A stretch of DNA of 64,000 nt, taken from assembly GCF_027594865.1 (NCBI RefSeq), contig NZ_CP089391.1, forward strand, positions 6,168,501 to 6,232,500, written 5' to 3'. Numbering within the stretch: position 1 is the stretch's first letter; each line of letters opens with the position of its first letter. This stretch comes from Bradyrhizobium xenonodulans. GTDB taxonomy: Bacteria; Pseudomonadota; Alphaproteobacteria; Rhizobiales; Xanthobacteraceae. This document shows, in pieces, positions 38,533 through 48,231 of this stretch. Made by a program: the position numbers and the translations under genes. The notes beneath the pieces were generated by a model. It searched no databases. It was given only the letters and a program-made list of their open reading frames with translations, and was not told the origin of the DNA.

Positions 38533-38569
38533 GGGGTTCCAAAATGCCCTGAAAACGCTGGAGAATGGA

Positions 38570-39454
38570 ATGGCCCCGCGCGCCTATTGGAAGGGAACGT
38601 TGAAACTGTCGCTGGTCAGCTGCCCGGTCGTACTTTATCCCGCGACCACCGCCGCCGAGAAGACGCGGTTTCACATGATCAACCGCGAGACCGGCAACCG
38701 GCTCAAGCAGCAGATGGTGGACTCCGAGACCGGCGACGTCGTCGAGAGCGACCAGAAGGGGCGCGGCTACGAGCTGCGCAAGGGCAAATATGTCGAGATC
38801 GAGCCGGAAGAGCTCGAGGCCGTCCAGATCGAGAGCAATCACACCATCGACATCGAGAGCTTCGTGCCGAGCGAGGAGATCGATCAGCGCTATCTCAACC
38901 ACCCCTATTACATCGCGCCGGACGGAAAAGCCGCCATTGACGCCTTTGCCGTGATCCGCGACGCCATGAAGGATCAGGATCGCGTGGCGCTGGCAAAGAT
39001 CGTGCTCACCAATCGCGAGCACATCATTGCGATCGAACCGCTCGGCAAGGGCCTGCTCGGCACCACGCTGCGCTTCCCCTACGAGCTGCGCGAGGAGGAC
39101 CAGTTCTTCGACGACATCAAGAGCCCGAAGATCAGCAAGGATATGGTCGAGCTGGCCGGCCACATCCTCCACACCAAGGCGGCGCATTTCGATCCCGGCA
39201 AGTTCAAGGACGAGTATGAGAATGCGCTGAAGGCGCTGGTTAAGCGCAAGGCAAGCGGCAAGAAGATTGAACTTCCCGAGCCGGAGGAGCGTCCGAGCAA
39301 CGTCGTCAGCCTGATGGACGCGCTGAAGCAGAGCCTGAAGGGACGCGGCGCGAAGAAGACGGCGGCGAAGTCGCATGCGCGGCGTGCGACCGGGCGGCGG
39401 CAGGCTGCGAAGAAGGCACACCGGTCGACGGCACGGCACAGGAAGGCGGGGTAA
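38570..39454 (+). CDS. ku: Ku protein (non-homologous end joining)
   Basis: A 294-residue bacterial Ku that forms a ring-like homodimer on broken DNA ends and recruits LigD. The core begins [20 protein letters not shown] and runs through [60 protein letters not shown] and [20 protein letters not shown]. The last 40 residues are a lysine/arginine/alanine-rich tail ([19 protein letters not shown]), usual for Ku extensions that contact DNA or the ligase. ATG 38570 has GGAG six bases upstream; an upstream TTG start would add 13 residues not matching the family. Confidence 0.95.
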   Translation: MAPRAYWKGTLKLSLVSCPVVLYPATTAAEKTRFHMINRETGNRLKQQMVDSETGDVVESDQKGRGYELRKGKYVEIEPEELEAVQIESNHTIDIESFVPSEEIDQRYLNHPYYIAPDGKAAIDAFAVIRDAMKDQDRVALAKIVLTNREHIIAIEPLGKGLLGTTLRFPYELREEDQFFDDIKSPKISKDMVELAGHILHTKAAHFDPGKFKDEYENALKALVKRKASGKKIELPEPEERPSNVVSLMDALKQSLKGRGAKKTAAKSHARRATGRRQAAKKAHRSTARHRKAG

Positions 39455-39476
39455 CTGCTCGCCTGGTACTCGACAT

Positions 39477-39567
39477 CGTAGAGTGGGCAAAGCGAAGCGT
39501 GCCCACCACCTTTATCGAAATCGAGAGAATGGTGGGCACGGCGCTTTGCGCCTTTGCCCACCCTACG
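39477..39567. repeat. Dispersed palindromic repeat, copy 2 (downstream of ku)
   Basis: A 91-bp element with ends CGTAGAGTGGGCAAA (39477-39491) and TTTGCCCACCCTACG (39553-39567), 14 of 15 complementary, plus inner arms CGTGCCCACCA (39498-39508) and TGGTGGGCACG (39530-39540). Same family as 35646-35766. It lies 23 bases after the ku stop and 13 bases from the kdpE stop, so it separates two convergent genes. Confidence 0.85.
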
Positions 39568-39579
39568 GGTCTGTGGAAA

Positions 39580-40269
39580 TCAATCCCCTGCCTTCAACCG
39601 GTACCCGATCCCCGTCTCCGTCAGCACGTATTGCGGCCGTTCCGGATCGGCCTCGATCTTCTGGCGGAGCTGGCGGACATAGACGCGAAGATATTGCGCG
39701 TCGGTGAGCTCGTCCCAGAGCTCTTTCAGCAGGAAACGATGGGTCAGCACCTTGCCGGCGTGCTGCACCAGCACGCGCAAGAGATCGTATTCCTTCGGCG
39801 ACAGCTTCACCTCGCGCTCGCCGAGCTTGACGATACGGCGGACGAGATCGACCGAGAGATCGCCGGTGCGGAATATCGGGCGTTCGCCCTGCACTTGAAG
39901 CTGATGGCGTAGCGCGGCGCGCAGGCGGGCCAGAAGTTCGTCCATGCCGAACGGCTTCGTCAGGTAATCGTCGGCGCCGAGATCGAGCGCCTGCACCTTG
40001 CCGGCCTCGTCGCCGCGGCTCGACAGCACCACGATCGGCACGGCTTCGTTGCGGGCGCGGATGGTGCGCAGAAGCTCGTGGCCCTGGATGTCGGGCAGGC
40101 CGAGATCGAGAATGATCAACGCGGGTCCCTCGGTGAGCTTCTCCAGCGCGGTCTTGCCGTTCGACGCTTCAAGAATCTCGTAGCCCTGCGTTGAAAGCCC
40201 CATCCGCAGCAATTTTCGGATCGGCGGCTCGTCATCGATGACCAGGACCTTGATCGGGGCGGCACTCAT
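39580..40269 (-). CDS. kdpE: KdpE response regulator
   Basis: A 229-residue OmpR-type two-component regulator. The receiver domain (VLVIDDEPPIRKLLRMGL; phosphoacceptor Asp in ALIILDLGLPDIQGHELL; Lys in GADDYLTKPFGMDELLARL) is followed by a winged-helix DNA-binding domain (VKLSPKEYDLLRVLVQHAGK, RVYVRQLRQKIEADPERPQY). It activates kdpFABC transcription under potassium limitation or osmotic stress on phosphorylation by KdpD. It overlaps kdpD by four bases. Confidence 0.95.
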   Translation of the reverse strand: MSAAPIKVLVIDDEPPIRKLLRMGLSTQGYEILEASNGKTALEKLTEGPALIILDLGLPDIQGHELLRTIRARNEAVPIVVLSSRGDEAGKVQALDLGADDYLTKPFGMDELLARLRAALRHQLQVQGERPIFRTGDLSVDLVRRIVKLGEREVKLSPKEYDLLRVLVQHAGKVLTHRFLLKELWDELTDAQYLRVYVRQLRQKIEADPERPQYVLTETGIGYRLKAGD

Positions 40270-42989
40270 GCGGCTGTATCCAGTGCTTGGGTCTGTGCCG
40301 GAACAGGCAATCGGATGGTGAGGACAGCCCCGCTCCGGTCGCTGCGGTTGGCGGCCGAGATCGTGCCCCGCATCGCCTCGACGAAGCCGCGCGAGATGGC
40401 AAGGCCGAGCCCGGTGCCGGGACGGACATGGTCGCCCTTCTGCACGCGATAGAACTTGTCGAACACGCTCTCGAGCTCGTCGGGTGGAATCCCGCCGCCT
40501 TCGTCGGCAACCTCGAGCACAACCTGATGATTTTCGCGCTGGCCCCGGATCGAGATCGTGGTCTCCAGCGGTGAGTATTTGGCAGCATTGTCGAGCAGAT
40601 TGAACAGCACCTGCTCGAACAGCACCGCATCGAGCTGAAGCATCGGCAGGTCGGCAGCCAGCACTAGTTCGACCTTGTGCGAGGTCAGGATCTTGCTCGC
40701 ACGCCGAAGCGCGCTGCCGACGATCTCGCCGAGATCGTGCAGCGCCGTGTTGGGCACGATGGCGCCGGATTCGAGCTTGGTCATGTCGAGCAGATTGGCG
40801 ATGAAACGGTTGAGCCGCTCGGACTCGTCGATCACGGTAGCGAGCAGATCGCGCTTCTCGGTGTCGGAGAGCGCGCCGGCGAGATCACGCATGGTGGAGG
40901 CCGCACCCAGCACGGACGCGAGCGGCGTCTTCAAGTCATGCGAGATCGAGGTCAGGAGCGCGGCGCGCAGCCGCTCGGATTCGACGGTCCGCTTGACGCG
41001 ATCCATGTCCTCGACGAGCAGCACGCGTTCGATCGCCAGCGCACCCTGGTCGACCAGCGCGTCGAGCAGCCGGCGCTGGTCCGGGGTCAGCAACGGGCCG
41101 GTGCGATCATTGTCGATGCCGATGACGCCGATCGGGCCGCGCCCGGTGCGCATCGGCAGGAACAGCCGTTTTGCGCCCGGCAGCGTATCCGAGCCGCGCC
41201 CGGCCGGACGATCGTTGCTCCAGGCCCAGTTGGCGGCGGCGAGGTCGGCCTGATCGAGCTCGTCCTCGGGCGGATAGCCGGATTTGACCGTGAGCAGGCC
41301 TTCTTCCGGCAACAGCAGCACCACCCGGACTTTCAGCATCAACGCGATCTGATAGGCCGTCGCCCACAATACGTCGTCGAGCGTGGCGGTGCCGGCGAGC
41401 TTGCGGCTGAAGGCATGGAGCTGCTCGGTCATCCTGATCCGGCCGATGGCGGCATCGGCCTGGGTGCGCACGCGCGCCGCGACATTGGAGACGATCATCG
41501 CCACCACCATGAACAGGACGAAGGCCGCGACGTTGGTCGGATCGGTGATCGTGAACGTGTAGATCGGCGGCAGGAAGAAGAAATTATAGGAGAGCGAGGC
41601 CGCGACCGTCGCAAGCAGCGACGGCCACAGGCCATAACGGACCGCAACTGCCACCACCGCCGTCAGCAGCACGAGGTCGACGTTCTCGATGCCGAACCGC
41701 GGCTGAATCAGCTCTGCGGCGCCGAGGCCGATCAACACGACGCCGAGGGCCTTCAGATATGGCAGCGGATTGAACGGTTCCGACCGCGCAGCGGTCTGCA
41801 CCGCGGTCTTGGGCGCCGCCTCGCCCGGCAGCTCGTCACCGGCGATGACATGAACCGTGATGTTGCCGGCACGGCGCACCAGATCGTGCACGACCGAGCC
41901 ACGCGTCATCTCGAACCAGCGCGAGCGCGTCGACTTCCCGATCACGATCTGGGTGACGTTGGCGCCTTGCGCAAAATTGACGACGTCGTCGGCGATGCGG
42001 CGGCCGACGGCGGGAATCGTCAGCGCCTCGCCGCCGAGGGATTCGGCGAGCCGCAGCGTATCGGCCAGCCGGTCACGCTCCTCATCGGACAATTGCAGCG
42101 ACCGCCGCGTCTCGATCGACACCGCGGTGAACGGCGCATGCAGCCGGTCGGCCAGCCGCTTGGTGTAGCGCACGAGGCCGGCCGCGCGCGGATCCTCGCT
42201 GACACAGACGAGGATGCGCTCGCCGGCGGCCCAGGGACCGGCGATGGCATTGGCCTGCATGTGATTGAGCAGCTGCTCGTCGACCCGCTCGGCCGTACGC
42301 CGCAGCGCCAGCTCGCGCAGCGCGGTCAGATTGCCCGGCGAGAAATAATGCTCCAGCGCTCGCTCGGCCTGCCTGGGGACGTAGACCTTGCCCTCCTTCA
42401 GCCGCTGGATCAGATCGTCGGGCGTGAGATCAATCAGCTCGATCGCGTCGGCACGGTCGAACACCGAATCCGGAACGGTCTCGCGCACCCGCACATGGGT
42501 GATCTGGGCGACGACGTCGTTCAGGCTTTCGATGTGCTGGATATTGACGGCCGTATAGACGTCGATGCCGTGGGAGAGCAGTTCCTCGACGTCGAGATAG
42601 CGCTTGGGATGGCGGCAAAGGGGCGCATTGGTGTGGGCGAGCTCGTCGACCAGAGCGATCTTCGGCCGCCGCGCGATCACGGCATCGAGGTCCATCTCCT
42701 CGACGATCTGGCCGCGGTAATCGATCCTCTTGCGCGGGATCATTTCGAGCCCGCGCACCAGCGCCTCGGTCTCGGCGCGGCCATGGGTCTCGACGAAGCC
42801 GACCACGACGTCGACGCCAGCCTTGCGCCTCGCGTGGGCGCTTTGCAGCATCTCGTAGGTCTTGCCGACGCCGGGAGCGGCGCCGACGAAGATCTTCAGC
42901 TTGCCGCCGGTCCCCTCCTCGCGCCGCGCCGCTTCCAGCAGCGCCTCGGGGGACGGACGTTGTTCGGGATCGCGGCGCTCTCGGACCAT
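40266..42989 (-). CDS. kdpD: KdpD sensor histidine kinase
   Basis: A 907-residue membrane sensor kinase. N-terminal KdpD domain with Walker A GAAPGVGKTYEMLQ near residue 37 and GFVETHGRAETEALVRGLEM; a universal-stress-protein-like domain follows (LVCVSEDPRAAGLVRYTKRL). Four transmembrane helices lie at about residues 410-510, then a GAF domain, the dimerisation/phosphotransfer helix SISHDLKTPLASVLG and the ATPase domain with DEGGGIPPDELESVF and GTGLGLAISRGFVEA. It senses potassium and ionic strength and phosphorylates KdpE. It is 40 bases downstream of kdpC. Confidence 0.95.
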   Translation of the reverse strand: MVRERRDPEQRPSPEALLEAARREEGTGGKLKIFVGAAPGVGKTYEMLQSAHARRKAGVDVVVGFVETHGRAETEALVRGLEMIPRKRIDYRGQIVEEMDLDAVIARRPKIALVDELAHTNAPLCRHPKRYLDVEELLSHGIDVYTAVNIQHIESLNDVVAQITHVRVRETVPDSVFDRADAIELIDLTPDDLIQRLKEGKVYVPRQAERALEHYFSPGNLTALRELALRRTAERVDEQLLNHMQANAIAGPWAAGERILVCVSEDPRAAGLVRYTKRLADRLHAPFTAVSIETRRSLQLSDEERDRLADTLRLAESLGGEALTIPAVGRRIADDVVNFAQGANVTQIVIGKSTRSRWFEMTRGSVVHDLVRRAGNITVHVIAGDELPGEAAPKTAVQTAARSEPFNPLPYLKALGVVLIGLGAAELIQPRFGIENVDLVLLTAVVAVAVRYGLWPSLLATVAASLSYNFFFLPPIYTFTITDPTNVAAFVLFMVVAMIVSNVAARVRTQADAAIGRIRMTEQLHAFSRKLAGTATLDDVLWATAYQIALMLKVRVVLLLPEEGLLTVKSGYPPEDELDQADLAAANWAWSNDRPAGRGSDTLPGAKRLFLPMRTGRGPIGVIGIDNDRTGPLLTPDQRRLLDALVDQGALAIERVLLVEDMDRVKRTVESERLRAALLTSISHDLKTPLASVLGAASTMRDLAGALSDTEKRDLLATVIDESERLNRFIANLLDMTKLESGAIVPNTALHDLGEIVGSALRRASKILTSHKVELVLAADLPMLQLDAVLFEQVLFNLLDNAAKYSPLETTISIRGQRENHQVVLEVADEGGGIPPDELESVFDKFYRVQKGDHVRPGTGLGLAISRGFVEAMRGTISAANRSDRSGAVLTIRLPVPAQTQALDTAA

Positions 42990-43029
42990 GTTGCCAATAT
43001 AATCAACGGGGCGCCGCGAGCCTAGACCG

Positions 43030-43635
43030 CTACTTCGCGGCCGTGCGATCGAGCGCGAGGTTCAGTGCCAGTACGTTAACGCGGGGTTCGCCAAGCAGGC
43101 CGCCCAGACGTCCCTGCGTGGCGGAAGCCACGAGCTGCTTCACGGCCTCTTCCGGCATATTCCGCGCCTTGGCGACGCGCGGCACCTGGAATTGCGCCGC
43201 TTCCGGCGAGATGTCGGGGTCGAGGCCGCTCGCCGAGGTCGTCACCAGATCCACGGGCACCGCAGCGTTCGGGTTCTCCGCCTTCAGCTTGTCCACATCC
43301 TCCTTCAGCCGATCGGCCAGCGCCTTGCTGGTCGGGCCGAGATTGGAGCCGCCGGAGTTGGCCGCGTTGTAGGGCGCCGACACCGTCTTGGTCGAATCGT
43401 TCGGGTCGGGCGCCAGCGTCGCCGAGGGGCGGCCGTGGAAATATTTGTCGTCCTTGAACTCCTGCCCGATCAGGGCGGACCCGACCACCTTGCCGTCCTT
43501 CTCGATCAGGCTGCCTTGCGCCTTTTCGGGGAAGATCGCGCCGGCAATGGCGGTCATCGCGAGCGGATAGGCGAGGCCCGTGATGGCGGTGAGCACCAGC
43601 AACAGGACAATGGCGGGGCGGATTTCTCTGAGCAT
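43030..43635 (-). CDS. kdpC: Potassium-transporting ATPase subunit KdpC
   Basis: A 201-residue single-pass inner-membrane subunit that stabilises the KdpFABC complex. Transmembrane segment [20 protein letters not shown] is near the N-terminus. Family motifs are [60 protein letters not shown] and [18 protein letters not shown] 43635 follows AGGAG; a start 51 bases upstream would lie in the repeat that separates it from kdpB. Expression relative to kdpB may be affected by that repeat. Confidence 0.95.
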   Translation of the reverse strand: MLREIRPAIVLLLVLTAITGLAYPLAMTAIAGAIFPEKAQGSLIEKDGKVVGSALIGQEFKDDKYFHGRPSATLAPDPNDSTKTVSAPYNAANSGGSNLGPTSKALADRLKEDVDKLKAENPNAAVPVDLVTTSASGLDPDISPEAAQFQVPRVAKARNMPEEAVKQLVASATQGRLGGLLGEPRVNVLALNLALDRTAAK

Positions 43636-43660
43636 GATGGGTCTCCTATGTCTGTTGTCA

Positions 43661-43738
43661 TTGCGAGGAGCGAAGCGACGAAGCAATCCAGACTGTCAGC
43701 CGTAGAAACATTTCTGGATTGCTTCGCTTCGCTCGCAA
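43661..43738. repeat. Palindromic repeat inside the kdp operon
   Basis: A 78-bp inverted repeat between kdpB and kdpC. The left arm is 43661-43692 and the right arm 43713-43738, sharing the core CGAAGCAATCCAGA / TCTGGATTGCTTCG and further flanking complementarity (TTGCGAG...CTCGCAA with a small bulge). This GCAATCCAG-type palindrome is a dispersed repeat of Bradyrhizobium-like genomes. It enlarges the kdpB-kdpC gap to 111 bases while the neighbouring kdp genes are 8-40 bases apart. Confidence 0.85.
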
Positions 43739-43746
43739 CGACGGCG

Positions 43747-45870
43747 TTAAGCCAGATGCAGGGCAACAACGACGAGGTCGATCGCCTTGATGCCGATGAA
43801 GGGGATGACGATGCCGCCGAGGCCGTAGACCAAGAGGTTGCGACGAAGCAACGCGCCGGCACCGACCGCGCGATAGGCCACGCCCTTCAATGCAAGCGGA
43901 ATCAGCCCGATGATAACCAGCGCGTTGAAGATGATCGCCGACAGGATGGCGCTCTGCGGGCTCGACAGGTTCATGACGTTGAGCACGTTGAGTTGGGGGT
44001 AGAACGCCAAAAACATCGCCGGGATGATGGCAAAATACTTGGCGACGTCGTTGGCGATCGAGAATGTCGTCAGCGCACCGCGTGTCATCAGCAGCTGCTT
44101 GCCGATCTCGACCACCTCGATCAGCTTGGTCGGGTTGGAATCGAGGTCGACCATGTTGCCGGCCTCGCGGGCGGCCTGGGTGCCGGTGTTCATGGCGACA
44201 CCGACGTCGGCCTGCGCGAGCGCCGGCGCGTCGTTGGTGCCGTCGCCGCACATGGCGACCAGCTTGCCCTTGGCCTGCTCGTCGCGGATCAGCTTGAGCT
44301 TGTCCTCGGGCGTTGCCTGCGCAAGAAAGTCGTCGACGCCGGCTTCCGCCGCGATCGCCGCGGCCGTCATCGGATTATCGCCGGTGATCATGACGGTGCG
44401 GATACCCATGCGACGCAGCTCCGCGAAACGCTCGCGGATGCCGCCCTTGACGATGTCCTTGAGCTGGATCACGCCGAGCAGTTTTCCATCCTTGGCAACA
44501 GCAAGCGGCGTACCACCGGCCTTCGAGATATCGTCGGCAATGGTCTGAATCTCCCGGCCAACGTCCGACAGCGCGGTCGGCTGGATGGCGCGGGCCGTGT
44601 TGCCGGAGGCCACGGCCAGCGGCGCGCCGCCACCGACATAGTTCAGCATGGCATCGACCGCGCCCTTGCGCACCGACGAGCCGCCGGCATCGACGCCGCT
44701 CATGCGGGTCTGCGCCGTGAACGGGATGAAGGTGGCGCCAAGTTCGGCCATGTCGCGGCCACGGATGCCATACTTCTCCTTCGCCAGCACGACGATGGAG
44801 CGGCCTTCCGGAGTCTCGTCGGCGAGCGAGGCGAGCTGGGCGGCGTCCGCCAGCTCCTGCTCGGTCACGCCGCGCACGGGACGGAACGCGGTTGCCTGCC
44901 GGTTGCCGAGCGTGATGGTGCCGGTCTTGTCGAGCAGCAGCGTATCGACATCGCCGGCGGCTTCGACCGCGCGGCCCGACATCGCCAGCACGTTGAAGCG
45001 GACGAGGCGGTCCATGCCGGCGATGCCGATCGCCGACAGCAGCGCGCCGATCGTGGTCGGGATCAGCGTCACGAACAGCGCCACCAGCACGATCACCGAG
45101 ATCGAGCCGCCAGCATAGGCCGCATAGCTCGGAATGGTGACGGTGGCGAACACGAAGATGATGGTGAGGCCGGCCAAGAGGATGTTGAGCGCGATCTCGT
45201 TCGGTGTCTTCGTGCGCTCGGCGCCCTCGACCAGCTTGATCATGCGGTCGATGAAGGTCGAGCCCTGGGCTGCCGTGATGCGGACGCGGATCCAGTCGGA
45301 CAGCACCTGCGTGCCGCCGGTCACAGCCGAACGGTCGCCGCCGGATTCGCGGATCACGGGCGCGGACTCGCCGGTGATGGCCGCCTCGTTGACGGAGGCC
45401 ACGCCCTCGATCACCTCGCCATCGGAGGGGATGGTGTCGCCCGCCTCGACCAGCACGATGTCGCCGACCTTCAGGCTGGTACCCGGCACCAGCGTGAAGG
45501 CCCGGCCGGCCCCGGTCAGCAGCTTGGCCTGGCTCTCGGTGCGGGTCTTGCGCAGCGAGTCGGCCTGCGCCTTGCCACGGCCTTCGGCGACCGCTTCGGC
45601 GAAATTGGCGAACAGCACCGTGAACCAGAGCCAGAGAATGATCTGGAAGGTGAAGCCGAGGCCGGCACCGCCCGTGACAACATCGCGCAGAAAAATCACG
45701 GTGGTGAGCGCGGCCACGATCTCGACGACGAACATCACGGGATTCTTCACCATCAGCCGCGGATCGAGCTTGGCGAAGGAGGCGCGGATTGCCGGCACCA
45801 CGATCTTCGGATCGAGCATGGCCGACATCGGCGCACGCTTTTGCAGTTTCATCGTATCCATGAAGGTCAC
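43747..45870 (-). CDS. kdpB: Potassium-transporting P-type ATPase subunit KdpB
   Basis: A 707-residue P-type ATPase that energises potassium uptake through KdpA. The phosphorylation motif [13 protein letters not shown] is intact. Actuator motif [17 protein letters not shown], nucleotide-binding region [18 protein letters not shown] and hinge [20 protein letters not shown] are present, with seven predicted membrane helices. Length is standard. The gene follows kdpA after 8 bases; a dispersed repeat begins immediately after its stop codon. Confidence 0.96.
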   Translation of the reverse strand: MTFMDTMKLQKRAPMSAMLDPKIVVPAIRASFAKLDPRLMVKNPVMFVVEIVAALTTVIFLRDVVTGGAGLGFTFQIILWLWFTVLFANFAEAVAEGRGKAQADSLRKTRTESQAKLLTGAGRAFTLVPGTSLKVGDIVLVEAGDTIPSDGEVIEGVASVNEAAITGESAPVIRESGGDRSAVTGGTQVLSDWIRVRITAAQGSTFIDRMIKLVEGAERTKTPNEIALNILLAGLTIIFVFATVTIPSYAAYAGGSISVIVLVALFVTLIPTTIGALLSAIGIAGMDRLVRFNVLAMSGRAVEAAGDVDTLLLDKTGTITLGNRQATAFRPVRGVTEQELADAAQLASLADETPEGRSIVVLAKEKYGIRGRDMAELGATFIPFTAQTRMSGVDAGGSSVRKGAVDAMLNYVGGGAPLAVASGNTARAIQPTALSDVGREIQTIADDISKAGGTPLAVAKDGKLLGVIQLKDIVKGGIRERFAELRRMGIRTVMITGDNPMTAAAIAAEAGVDDFLAQATPEDKLKLIRDEQAKGKLVAMCGDGTNDAPALAQADVGVAMNTGTQAAREAGNMVDLDSNPTKLIEVVEIGKQLLMTRGALTTFSIANDVAKYFAIIPAMFLAFYPQLNVLNVMNLSSPQSAILSAIIFNALVIIGLIPLALKGVAYRAVGAGALLRRNLLVYGLGGIVIPFIGIKAIDLVVVALHLA

Positions 45871-45878
45871 TCCAACAA

Positions 45879-47582
45879 TCAGAACAGGTTGCCGGCGTTC
45901 ATCGCGAGGTGCTCGACGATGGGTCCGAGTGCGAGTGCCGGGAAGAAGGTGAGGCCGCCGATGATCAGGATCACGCCGACGACGAGGCCGACGAACAACC
46001 CGCCCGTGGTCGGGAACGTGCCCGCCGACGGCGGGATCGATTTCTTGGCGGCGAGCGAGCCCGCGATCGCCATCGCCGGAACGATCATGAAGAAGCGGCC
46101 GACGAACATCGCGCTCGCGAGCGTGAGGTTGTAGAACAAGGTATTGCCGGTGAGGCCCGCGAACGCCGAGCCGTTGTTGCCAGTCGCGGAGGTGAAGGCG
46201 TAGAGCACCTCGGTGAAGCCGTGCGGACCGGCATTCGCCATCGAGGCGACCGCCGCCGGGTAGACCACGCCGACCGCGGTCCAGCCGAGGATCATCAGCG
46301 GCAGCACCAGGATGGCCAGCATCGCCATCTTGACCTCGCGCGCCTCGATCTTCTTGCCGACATATTCAGGCGTGCGGCCGACCATGAGCCCCGCAACGAA
46401 GATCGCGAGAATGACGAACAGCAGCATGCCGTACATGCCGGCGCCGACGCCGCCGACGATGATCTCGCCGAGCTCGATGTTGATCAGCGGGATCATGCCT
46501 CCGAGCGCGGTGAAGCTGTCATGCATCGCGTTGACCGCGCCGCACGAAGCGGCGGTGGTGACGACGGCGAACAGCGATGAGGCCACGATGCCGAAGCGGA
46601 CTTCCTTGCCCTCCATGTTACCGCCGGTCAGGCCGAGCGCCTGGAGCGTCGCGGTGCCATTGGCTTCCGCCCAATAGGTGATGGCGACGCCGGCGACGAA
46701 CAGCACGCCCATCACGGCGAGGATCGCCCAGCCCTGGCGCTGGTTGCCGACCATGCGGCCGAACACGTTGGTCAGCGCGGCGCCGAGCGTGAAGATCGAC
46801 AGCATCTGCACGAAGTTCGACAGCGCCGTCGGGTTCTCGAAGGGGTGCGCGGCGTTGGCATTGAAGAAACCGCCGCCATTGGTGCCGAGCATCTTGATCG
46901 CGACCTGTGAGGCGACCGGGCCGACCGCGATGGTCTGCTTGGCGCCTTCGAGGGTCGTCGCTTCAACATAGTCGCCGAGCGTCTGCGGCATGCCTTGCGA
47001 CACCAGGAACAGACAGTACACGACACAGATCGGCAGCAGCACGTAGAGCGTACAGCGGGTGACGTCGACCCAGAAATTGCCGACCGTGCGCATCGAGGCG
47101 CGCGAGAAGCCGCGGATCAGGGCCACCGCCAGCGCAATGCCGGTTGCCGCCGACAGGAAGTTCTGGTGCGTCAGGCCGAGCATCTGCACGAGATAGGACA
47201 GCGTGCTTTCGCCGCCGTAGTTCTGCCAGTTGGTGTTGGTGATGAAGGAGATCGCCGTGTTGAAGGAGAGGTCCTCCGCGACCGCCGATTGCCCGGCCGG
47301 GTTGAACGGCAATATCGCCTGAAGCCGCATCACGCCGTAGATGACGAGGAAGCCGCCGACATGGAACAGCAGCATCGCGACCGTATAGGTCAGCCAATGC
47401 TGCTCGCGCTTCTCGTCGACGCCGGAGAACCAGTAAATGCCGGCCTCGATCGGCCGCAGCACCGGCGACAGGAAGGTCCGCTCGCCGTTGAATACGCGCG
47501 TCATGTACCAGCCGAGCGGCTTTGCGAACGCGACGATAATGACGCAAAAGAGAATGATCTGGAGCCAACCGATCATGGTCAT
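45879..47582 (-). CDS. kdpA: Potassium-transporting ATPase subunit KdpA
   Basis: A 567-residue channel-like subunit of the SKT superfamily carrying the potassium path. About ten transmembrane helices. Selectivity-filter-like segments are [57 protein letters not shown] and [19 protein letters not shown], each with the expected glycine-rich turn. Start ATG ACC ATG at 47582; the first ATG overlaps the stop of an upstream 42-codon ORF (ATGA). Confidence 0.96.
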   Translation of the reverse strand: MTMIGWLQIILFCVIIVAFAKPLGWYMTRVFNGERTFLSPVLRPIEAGIYWFSGVDEKREQHWLTYTVAMLLFHVGGFLVIYGVMRLQAILPFNPAGQSAVAEDLSFNTAISFITNTNWQNYGGESTLSYLVQMLGLTHQNFLSAATGIALAVALIRGFSRASMRTVGNFWVDVTRCTLYVLLPICVVYCLFLVSQGMPQTLGDYVEATTLEGAKQTIAVGPVASQVAIKMLGTNGGGFFNANAAHPFENPTALSNFVQMLSIFTLGAALTNVFGRMVGNQRQGWAILAVMGVLFVAGVAITYWAEANGTATLQALGLTGGNMEGKEVRFGIVASSLFAVVTTAASCGAVNAMHDSFTALGGMIPLINIELGEIIVGGVGAGMYGMLLFVILAIFVAGLMVGRTPEYVGKKIEAREVKMAMLAILVLPLMILGWTAVGVVYPAAVASMANAGPHGFTEVLYAFTSATGNNGSAFAGLTGNTLFYNLTLASAMFVGRFFMIVPAMAIAGSLAAKKSIPPSAGTFPTTGGLFVGLVVGVILIIGGLTFFPALALGPIVEHLAMNAGNLF

Positions 47583-47707
47583 GGAATCAACCCTTCAGGC
47601 ATGGTGCAATCCTTCAGATTTTTTGCCCGCAGGAGCAGCAGGAGCACCGTCAGCAGGCCGGCGACGAGCACGACGTCCGCCAGCAGCAATTCGAGAAGCA
47701 GCAGCAC
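47579..47707 (-). CDS. Possible 42-residue membrane peptide between kdpF and kdpA
   Basis: An open frame starting with GTG (complement 47705-47707) and ending in a TGA that overlaps the kdpA ATG by four bases. The translation is [20 protein letters not shown] followed by a leucine run, then [16 protein letters not shown], i.e. one transmembrane helix and a short tail. Overlapping stop-start and position in the operon favour translation; lack of a clear ribosome-binding site and the low-complexity leucine content argue against it. I do not recognise a family. Confidence 0.35.
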   Translation of the reverse strand: MLLLLELLLADVVLVAGLLTVLLLLLRAKNLKDCTMPEGLIP

Positions 47708-47711
47708 GGGA

Positions 47712-47801
47712 TCAGAACCGCTCGGGCCGCAGCAGCGCGTAGGTGAGATAGATCAGGAGGCCAAACGAGACGGCACCGGCGAGCGCATAATCGAAGATCA
47801 T
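47712..47801 (-). CDS. kdpF: Potassium-transporting ATPase accessory peptide KdpF
   Basis: A 29-residue hydrophobic peptide, MIFDYALAGAVSFGLLIYLT followed by YALLRPERF, ending RPERF as KdpF peptides typically do. It is a single transmembrane helix that stabilises the KdpABC complex. The gene lies between a 27-residue ORF and kdpA, in the normal KdpF position. The ATG (complement 47799-47801) follows GACGGAGCGG. It was located by translating the intergenic sequence directly, as it is short. Confidence 0.85.
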   Translation of the reverse strand: MIFDYALAGAVSFGLLIYLTYALLRPERF

Positions 47802-47812
47802 GGTCCGCTCCG

Positions 47813-47896
47813 TCACAGCCGTTCGCAGGCGTAGGTGTAGCCGATCGCCAGCGCGAAGAACGCGGCAACCAGCGCCAGCATCAGAATGTCCATCAT
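47813..47896 (-). CDS. 27-residue membrane peptide at the head of the kdp operon
   Basis: A short ORF, MMDILMLALVAAFFALAIGY followed by TYACERL, with a GAGGAG ribosome-binding site seven bases upstream of the first ATG. One predicted transmembrane helix and a short C-terminal tail with one cysteine. It precedes kdpF by 11 bases and appears to be the first cistron of the operon. Similar tiny ORFs occur upstream of kdpF in other rhizobia to my recollection, but I cannot assign a function. The good ribosome-binding site makes translation likely. Confidence 0.65.
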   Translation of the reverse strand: MMDILMLALVAAFFALAIGYTYACERL

Positions 47897-48068
47897 GGTG
47901 ATACTCCTCGTTGCAGCCCTAGTGTCCGGCGCAACCGTTTCCCGGAGTCCCGGCGGATAAGGTGAAACAGGGAAGCGCAACGCATTTCCACGGCACCAGC
48001 CCGGACTTTTGACCGCGCTGAAGTGCCACCACAGCCATAGGTTTTCGAGATGAGGGCTATGGCGACGT

Positions 48069-48137
48069 TATAGGAATCTCATAAAGGCCGAGGGCTCGCT
48101 CCGCGGGCGAAAGCCCCACACTTATGAGATCCCTATA
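48069..48137. repeat. 69-bp element with 16-bp inverted ends upstream of kdp
   Basis: Arms TATAGGAATCTCATAA (48069-48084) and TTATGAGATCCCTATA (48122-48137) pair at 15 of 16 positions around a 37-base GC-rich centre, which contains a smaller GGGCT/AGCCC hairpin. It lies in the 335-base gap (47897-48231) between the divergently read kdp operon and a hypothetical gene. Nothing else supported was found in that gap apart from the ribosome-binding sites. It may be a miniature mobile element, a regulator binding site or a transcribed hairpin. Confidence 0.7.
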
Positions 48138-48231
48138 TCTCGCACCCCGTCTCCATCTCGTTTTCAAATGCCCTTTTGGCCATCTTGGAGAGGCCGGCCG
48201 ACTGACCGACGCCAAATCCAGGAGGCCTGAC

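Noticed and set aside
40677..43025. A 782-codon plus-strand frame opposite kdpD
   Set aside because: Antisense to a complete sensor kinase with all motifs; no domain of its own.
43192..46134. A 980-codon plus-strand frame opposite kdpC, kdpB and kdpA
   Set aside because: It runs through several real genes and an intergenic repeat, which no single protein would do; composition is shadow-like.
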